Part shown: positions 7,004-10,349 of the stretch, one piece after another | How the letters are laid out: every line of letters starts with the position of its first letter | How positions within the stretch are numbered: position 1 is the first letter of the stretch | Source of the DNA: Chloroflexota bacterium | Lineage (GTDB): Bacteria > Chloroflexota > Anaerolineae > Ardenticatenales > Ardenticatenaceae | Direction of reading: 5' to 3' | DNA length: 10,349 nucleotides | NCBI GenBank assembly: GCA_003520455.1 | Contig: DOUV01000870.1 | Coordinates: forward strand, 1-10,349 | The notes under the pieces: model-generated | The model's database searches: none | Seen by the model: the letters and a program-made list of their open reading frames with translations, nothing else | Told to the model about the DNA's origin: nothing | Position numbers and translations under genes: made by a program

Positions 7004-7186
7004 GTGGCGAAGAAGTCAATGATCGCCCGTGAGAAAAATCGCAAGTATCCAACGCGGGTCCGGAACCGGTGCCAGCGCTGCGGCCGGCCGCGGGGTTACA
7101 TGCGCCGCTTCAAGCTTTGCCGGATCTGCTTCCGGGAGTTGGCCCTCGAGGGTCAGATTCCAGGCGTCGTGAAGTCGAGCTGGTGA
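7004..7186 (+). CDS. rpsZ: 30S ribosomal protein S14, zinc-binding (type Z)
   Basis: This is the short 60-residue S14 of the 30S head, of the zinc-binding C+ class rather than the roughly 100-residue zinc-free class. Cys23-x-x-Cys26 and Cys39-x-x-Cys42 (CQRC, CRIC) form the zinc site, followed by [18 protein letters not shown], the canonical end of the family. It starts with GTG at 7004, and AAGGAG at 6991-6996 is well placed. It lies between L5 and S8 as in most bacteria. No zinc-independent paralogue occurs in this window. The symbol rpsN is also used for this gene. Confidence 0.98.
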   Translation: MAKKSMIAREKNRKYPTRVRNRCQRCGRPRGYMRRFKLCRICFRELALEGQIPGVVKSSW

Positions 7187-7203
7187 GGCACAGGAGCGAA
7201 CTG

Positions 7204-7599
7204 ATGACGAACGATCCAATTGCCGATATGCTGACGCGTATCCGCAACGCTATCATGATGAAGCACCAGTATGTGCTCGTTCCATCCAGCAAGATCAAGC
7301 AGGCGATCGCCCAGATTTTGGTGGATGAAGGCTTTGTGGAGCGGGTCGAAGAGATTGAGGATGGTAGCCATCGCCAGCTTCGCATCTGGCTCAAGTACGA
7401 CCAGAATCGCAAGCCGGTCATTACCAATCTGCGCCGGGTGAGCAAGCCAGGGCGTCGCATCTACCGGGGCAAGGATGAGATTCCTTGGGTCTTGAGCGGT
7501 GTCGGCGTGGCCATCCTGAGCACCTCGCGCGGCGTGATGAGCGACCGCCAGGCACGCCGACGGGGCGTTGGTGGTGAGGTTCTGTGCTACGTTTGGTAA
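7204..7599 (+). CDS. rpsH: 30S ribosomal protein S8
   Basis: S8 (131 residues) is a primary 16S rRNA-binding protein of the 30S platform and in E. coli the translational repressor of the spc operon. It begins [20 protein letters not shown] and includes [20 protein letters not shown] (about residues 26-45). The C-terminal RNA-binding domain contains ISTSRGVM-type residues ([20 protein letters not shown], about 105-124) and ends GGEVLCYVW, the family's hallmark terminus. AGGAG at 7192-7196 lies 7 nt before the ATG. A longer in-frame reading back to 7069 overlaps rpsZ and is spurious. Confidence 0.98.
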   Translation: MTNDPIADMLTRIRNAIMMKHQYVLVPSSKIKQAIAQILVDEGFVERVEEIEDGSHRQLRIWLKYDQNRKPVITNLRRVSKPGRRIYRGKDEIPWVLSGVGVAILSTSRGVMSDRQARRRGVGGEVLCYVW

Positions 7600-7655
7600 T
7601 TGCCGTGGATGGTTTCATCGCGTACCAGGCAGCACTCCGCTGGAGGGAATGAAGA

Positions 7656-8204
7656 ATGTCTCGGATCGGGAAGATGCCCGTGCCCCTGCCCAAAGGGGTA
7701 ACGGTTGATATCAAGGGGCCAGCGGTCACCGTGAAGGGCCCCAAAGGGACCCTCACTCGCGCGTTCCATAAGGACATCCTGATTCGTCAGGAGGATGGAA
7801 CCCTCTATGTCGAGCGCCCGAGTGATAGGCAGGAGCACCGCGCGCTCCACGGACTGACCCGCGCCTTGCTGGCCAACATGGTCCAGGGTGTGAGTAGCGG
7901 TTACAAGCGCGAACTCCAGATTGAAGGAACCGGGTACCGTGCTGAGATCCAGGGCAAGAACCTGGTGCTCAACGTCGGTTACAGCCACCCGATCACGTTC
8001 GAGCCTCCCACGTCGGAAGTCGTCTTCACCGTTGACCGGACGGGGAAGAACATCTCGATCGAGGGTATCGACAAGGAGGTCGTCGGCGAGCTGGCGGCGC
8101 GCGTGCGGGGCACCCGGCCGCCCGAGCCCTACAAGGGCAAGGGGATCCGTTACTCCGATGAGAAAGTTCGACGCAAAGCAGGTAAGGCAGGGGTCAGCGG
8201 ATGA
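7656..8204 (+). CDS. rplF: 50S ribosomal protein L6
   Basis: L6 (182 residues) sits near the sarcin-ricin loop and the base of the L7/L12 stalk. The start [19 protein letters not shown], the repeat-1 segment [12 protein letters not shown], the linker [23 protein letters not shown] (about residues 55-77), repeat-2 [25 protein letters not shown] (about 88-112) and the C-terminus [23 protein letters not shown] are all canonical. GGAGGG at 7642-7647 lies 8 nt upstream. The stop overlaps rplR in ATGA. The gene body has upstream-like codon use, but the last dozen or so codons (AAA, GCA, CGA) resemble the downstream genes, so a sequence break may lie within its highly conserved 3' end. Confidence 0.97.
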   Translation: MSRIGKMPVPLPKGVTVDIKGPAVTVKGPKGTLTRAFHKDILIRQEDGTLYVERPSDRQEHRALHGLTRALLANMVQGVSSGYKRELQIEGTGYRAEIQGKNLVLNVGYSHPITFEPPTSEVVFTVDRTGKNISIEGIDKEVVGELAARVRGTRPPEPYKGKGIRYSDEKVRRKAGKAGVSG

Positions 8205-8554
8205 GGGGTGCACGCGCAGACGCACGTCGTCGCAGACATTTCAGGGTACGCAAGTCGGTTCACGGTACGTTGGATCGTCCTCGTCTTGCCGTGTTCCGAT
8301 CAAACAAATACATCTACGCCCAGCTCATCGACGACGACAGCGGCCGAACGATCACGTCGGCGTCGTCGGGGGAGGCGGCCGTCAACGTGCGGACGCTCAC
8401 GGTGGACGCAGCCGCACAGGTCGGGAAGCTCATTGGTGCTCGTGCCAGAGACAATGGGATCACCAAGGTTGTGTTCGATCGCGGCGGGTACAAGTATCAC
8501 GGCCGCATCCAGGCACTTGCTGATGGTGCCCGTGAAGCCGGACTCGAGTTCTAG
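8201..8554 (+). CDS. rplR: 50S ribosomal protein L18
   Basis: L18 (117 residues, as in E. coli) binds 5S rRNA and anchors it in the central protuberance with L5. A basic N-terminus ([20 protein letters not shown]) precedes the signature [20 protein letters not shown] (about residues 27-46). The C-terminal half has [48 protein letters not shown]; the [15 protein letters not shown] motif is the strongest hallmark. Its ATG overlaps the rplF stop. From this gene onward codon choice shifts: Leu is CTC/CTT/TTG with no CTG in this gene, and 4 of 18 Arg codons are AGA/AGG. The protein looks more actinobacterial than the genes before it (inference). Confidence 0.97.
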   Translation: MRGARADARRRRHFRVRKSVHGTLDRPRLAVFRSNKYIYAQLIDDDSGRTITSASSGEAAVNVRTLTVDAAAQVGKLIGARARDNGITKVVFDRGGYKYHGRIQALADGAREAGLEF

Positions 8555-8563
8555 GAGCAATCG

Positions 8564-9223
8564 ATGACGACCCATACGCCAACGCCGTCAGATGATCCCT
8601 CAGTGCCAGACACAAGCGCTGACGGTGGGTATGACAGCCAACAGAGCAGCAGGCGTCCACGCCGCGAGAGTGGCCGGACACGTGAGCGCGAACAAAGTGA
8701 GTTCGAAGAGCACGTGATCGCCATCAACCGCGTTGCCAAAGTGGTCAAGGGTGGACGCAGGTTCTCCTTTACCGCCCTGGTGGCGGTCGGAGACGGCCAG
8801 GGCCGGGTCGGGGTGGGGTACGGCAAGGCGAAAGAGGTGCCGGCCGCCATCCAGAAGGCGTTTGAACTCGCCCGCAAGGAGATGTTCGACGTGCCGATGG
8901 CAGGGTCGACCATCATCCATGAGATCATTGGAGTCCACGGAGCGAGCCGGGTCATGCTCAAACCAGCAGCCCCGGGAACCGGTGTCATCGCAGGTGGTGC
9001 CGTGCGTCAGATCCTTGAAGCGGCTGGCATCCAGAACGTGCTCGCCAAATCCCTCGGATCACCGACCCACATCAACGTCGTTGGGGCAACCCTCGACGCG
9101 CTCAAGAGCCAGCAGCGCCCCGACAAGGTTGCCAGGGCGAGAGGCAAGCGTGCGGAGGAGATCTTCCCACCAGCGTTGCTCGCTGCGTACAACTCGTCAG
9201 AGCTGATGAGGACACAGGTGTAG
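8564..9223 (+). CDS. rpsE: 30S ribosomal protein S5 with long disordered N-terminus
   Basis: S5 (219 residues, against about 166 in E. coli) helps decoding accuracy and lines the mRNA entry. Residues 1-45 are low complexity: Thr/Pro/Asp/Ser-rich, then Arg-rich ([14 protein letters not shown]). The double-stranded RNA-binding-like domain starts at [20 protein letters not shown] (about 46-65). Conserved blocks follow: [54 protein letters not shown], and NVLAKSLGS with [14 protein letters not shown]-terminal tail of roughly 20 residues ends at RTQV. AGGAG at 8553-8557 lies 6 nt before the ATG. Long S5 N-terminal tails of this kind are familiar from Actinomycetota. Confidence 0.97.
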   Translation: MTTHTPTPSDDPSVPDTSADGGYDSQQSSRRPRRESGRTREREQSEFEEHVIAINRVAKVVKGGRRFSFTALVAVGDGQGRVGVGYGKAKEVPAAIQKAFELARKEMFDVPMAGSTIIHEIIGVHGASRVMLKPAAPGTGVIAGGAVRQILEAAGIQNVLAKSLGSPTHINVVGATLDALKSQQRPDKVARARGKRAEEIFPPALLAAYNSSELMRTQV

Positions 9224-9227
9224 CTCC

Positions 9228-9413
9228 ATGGCAAAGACACTCAAAATTACGCTACGTCGTAGCCTCATCGGTCAGAAGCCGAAGGCTCGCGCAACGGTGG
9301 CAAGCCTCGGACTCAGAAAACTCAACTCCAGCGTTGAACGCCCGGACACCGAGTCCGTCCGAGGCATGGTGCGTGCCGTCAATCATCTCCTTGAGGTAGA
9401 GGAAATCGGATGA
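9228..9413 (+). CDS. rpmD: 50S ribosomal protein L30
   Basis: L30 (61 residues, usual) is a small 50S protein present in many but not all bacteria. It shows LKITLRRSLIGQKPKARATVASLGLRKLNSSVERPDTESVRGMVRAVNHLLEVEE in segments matching the family: the strand LKITLRRSLIG, the LGLRKLN turn-helix, and the helix MVRAVNHLLEVEE. The gap to rpsE is 4 bp, and only a weak AGGTG lies upstream, so coupling with S5 translation is likely. The stop overlaps rplO in ATGA. Confidence 0.96.
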   Translation: MAKTLKITLRRSLIGQKPKARATVASLGLRKLNSSVERPDTESVRGMVRAVNHLLEVEEIG

Positions 9414-9850
9414 AACTCCATCACCTGAGACCCGCTGAGGGCTCGACGAAAAGCAAGATTCGCGTCGGACGGGGTGAGTCCGGTCGCCGCGGTAAGACTG
9501 CGGGTCGTGGCACCAAGGGTCTCAAGGCCCGTAGCAAGGTCCGCCAGGGGTTCGAGGGTGGCCAGACCCCGTTGCAGCGCCGGATCCCGAAGCTGAAGGG
9601 GTTCAAGAACCCGAACCGTGAGGAGTTCACGGTCGTCAACGTTGGTCGTCTCGGCGACCTCGTCACTGGCTCGACCGTGACCCCAGAAACGTTGCGTGAG
9701 GCAGGACTCACCAAGAAGCGTGGGAGGATCAAGGTGCTTGGTGAGGGGGAGATCACCGTGGCGCTCACGGTCAAGGCGCACGCCTTCTCTGCTGGTGCAG
9801 TCGACAAGATCCAATCTGCTGGTGGCTCGATCGAGGTCATTGAATCGTGA
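9410..9850 (+). CDS. rplO: 50S ribosomal protein L15
   Basis: L15 (146 residues, usual) is a late-assembly 50S protein with a long basic N-terminal extension. It starts MKLHHLRPAEGSTKSKIRVG, then the Gly-rich RGESGRRGKTAGRGTKGLKAR (about residues 23-43), then FEGGQTPLQRRIPKLKGF, VVNVGRL, and the C-terminal globular domain IKVLGEGEITVALTVKAHAFSAGAVDKIQSAGG. MKLHHLRPA and the ALTVKAHAFSA strand are the forms I associate with actinobacterial L15 (from memory). AGAGGA at 9398-9403 lies inside the end of rpmD, and the two genes overlap by 4 bases. Confidence 0.97.
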   Translation: MKLHHLRPAEGSTKSKIRVGRGESGRRGKTAGRGTKGLKARSKVRQGFEGGQTPLQRRIPKLKGFKNPNREEFTVVNVGRLGDLVTGSTVTPETLREAGLTKKRGRIKVLGEGEITVALTVKAHAFSAGAVDKIQSAGGSIEVIES

Positions 9851-9891
9851 CGAACCTCGCGCAGCGGCCGATCTAGAACGACGGGACCCCC

Positions 9892-10349
9892 ATGCTCACC
9901 GCCTTCAGAAACGCCTTCAGGATCCGAGATCTTCGGAACAAGATCCTGTTCACGATGTTCATCTTCATGATTTACCGCCTCGGTGCCCAGATCCCGGTAC
10001 CGGGGGTTGACCTGCAGGCGGTGCAGAACTTCGCCAACCAGGCGGAACAGTCAGGGTTCGTCGGACTCCTGAACCTGTTCTCGGGTGGTGCCTTGACGCA
10101 GTTGTCGATCTTTGCCCTTGGCATCATGCCGTACATCACGTCATCGATCATCATGCAGCTTCTCGCCGTCGTGATCCCGAAACTGCAGGCACTCCAGGAG
10201 GAGGGGGAGACCGGTAGGAAGGTCATCACCCAGTGGACGAGGTACCTGACGGTCATCCTGGCCCTGCTCCAGTCGACCGGGTTTGCGTACCTGTTCCACT
10301 CGGGCCAGTTCACCCAGGGGGTGGACCTCATCCCGAACTTCACACCTCG
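9892..10349 (+). CDS. secY: Preprotein translocase subunit SecY, N-terminal part (truncated by window edge)
   Basis: SecY is the channel subunit of the SecYEG translocon in the cytoplasmic membrane. The window holds its first 152 codons, open to the right edge with no stop. The start MLTAFRNAFRIRDLRNKILF leads into transmembrane segment 1 (about residues 18-37, ending at the conserved RLGAQIPVPGVD). Then come the plug-region residues LLNLFSGGALTQLSIFALGIMPYI (about 59-82) into segment 2, IPKLQALQEEGETGRKVITQWTRYLT with the cytosolic loop, and part of segment 3 (VILALLQSTGFAYLF). Full-length SecY has ten such segments. The 41-bp gap from rplO shows only a weak GGGA as ribosome binding site. 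The N-terminal wording looks actinobacterial (inference). Confidence 0.97.
   Translation, partial: MLTAFRNAFRIRDLRNKILFTMFIFMIYRLGAQIPVPGVDLQAVQNFANQAEQSGFVGLLNLFSGGALTQLSIFALGIMPYITSSIIMQLLAVVIPKLQALQEEGETGRKVITQWTRYLTVILALLQSTGFAYLFHSGQFTQGVDLIPNFTP

Noticed and set aside
7069..7203. N-terminal extension of S8 by 45 residues
   Set aside because: It is a different-frame translation of rpsZ. S8 proteins begin at [16 protein letters not shown], and a good ribosome binding site precedes that ATG.
1..10349. CRISPR arrays, tRNA or rRNA genes, insertion sequences, defence genes
   Set aside because: None seen on either strand. The window is almost entirely covered by conserved ribosomal-protein genes and secY.

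Overview
This window is one continuous, plus-strand ribosomal-protein cluster in the usual bacterial order: (tuf) - rpsJ rplC rplD rplW rplB rpsS rplV rpsC rplP rpmC rpsQ - rplN rplX rplE rpsZ rpsH rplF rplR rpsE rpmD rplO secY. This corresponds to the E. coli S10 and spc operons joined end to end. It opens with the last eight codons of what looks like EF-Tu and runs off the right edge inside secY. All 21 complete genes are full length and intact, and I see no missing member, frameshift, RNA gene, mobile element or CRISPR array. No unknown gene system is present.

Region 1 (about 1-8200, tuf tail to rplF) is GC-rich, with protein features I associate with Chloroflexota-type bacteria: the style of L3, L4 and L6, a zinc-type S14 and a four-Cys L24. 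That assignment is inference from memory, not from a search. Genes are separated by 0-150 bp. Three of the gaps (28-109, 419-554, 5890-5981) hold different palindromic, low-complexity sequences, and the rplX-rplE gap holds a clean 8-bp hairpin next to the L5 start.

Region 2 (about 8200-10349, rplR to secY) reads differently. Genes are packed with ATGA overlaps or gaps under 45 bp. There are no intergenic palindromes. The products look more like Actinomycetota (L15 starting MKLHHLRPA, SecY starting MLTAFRNAFR, S5 with a long acidic/Arg-rich disordered N-terminus). Codon use also changes: by hand count AGA/AGG is about 2 of 81 Arg codons in four upstream genes, against about 16 of 66 in the five downstream genes. 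The break falls at or just before the rplF/rplR boundary. Either half of the spc operon was replaced by horizontal transfer, or this contig is a metagenomic chimera. This is the one observation in the window that really deserves checking.

Functionally, the products build both ribosomal subunits: 30S proteins S10, S19, S3, S17, S14, S8 and S5, and 50S proteins L3, L4, L23, L2, L22, L16, L29, L14, L24, L5, L6, L18, L30 and L15. SecY forms the membrane channel for protein export. Tight spacing and Shine-Dalgarno sequences before most genes point to long polycistronic transcripts with translational coupling. No convincing internal promoter was found.
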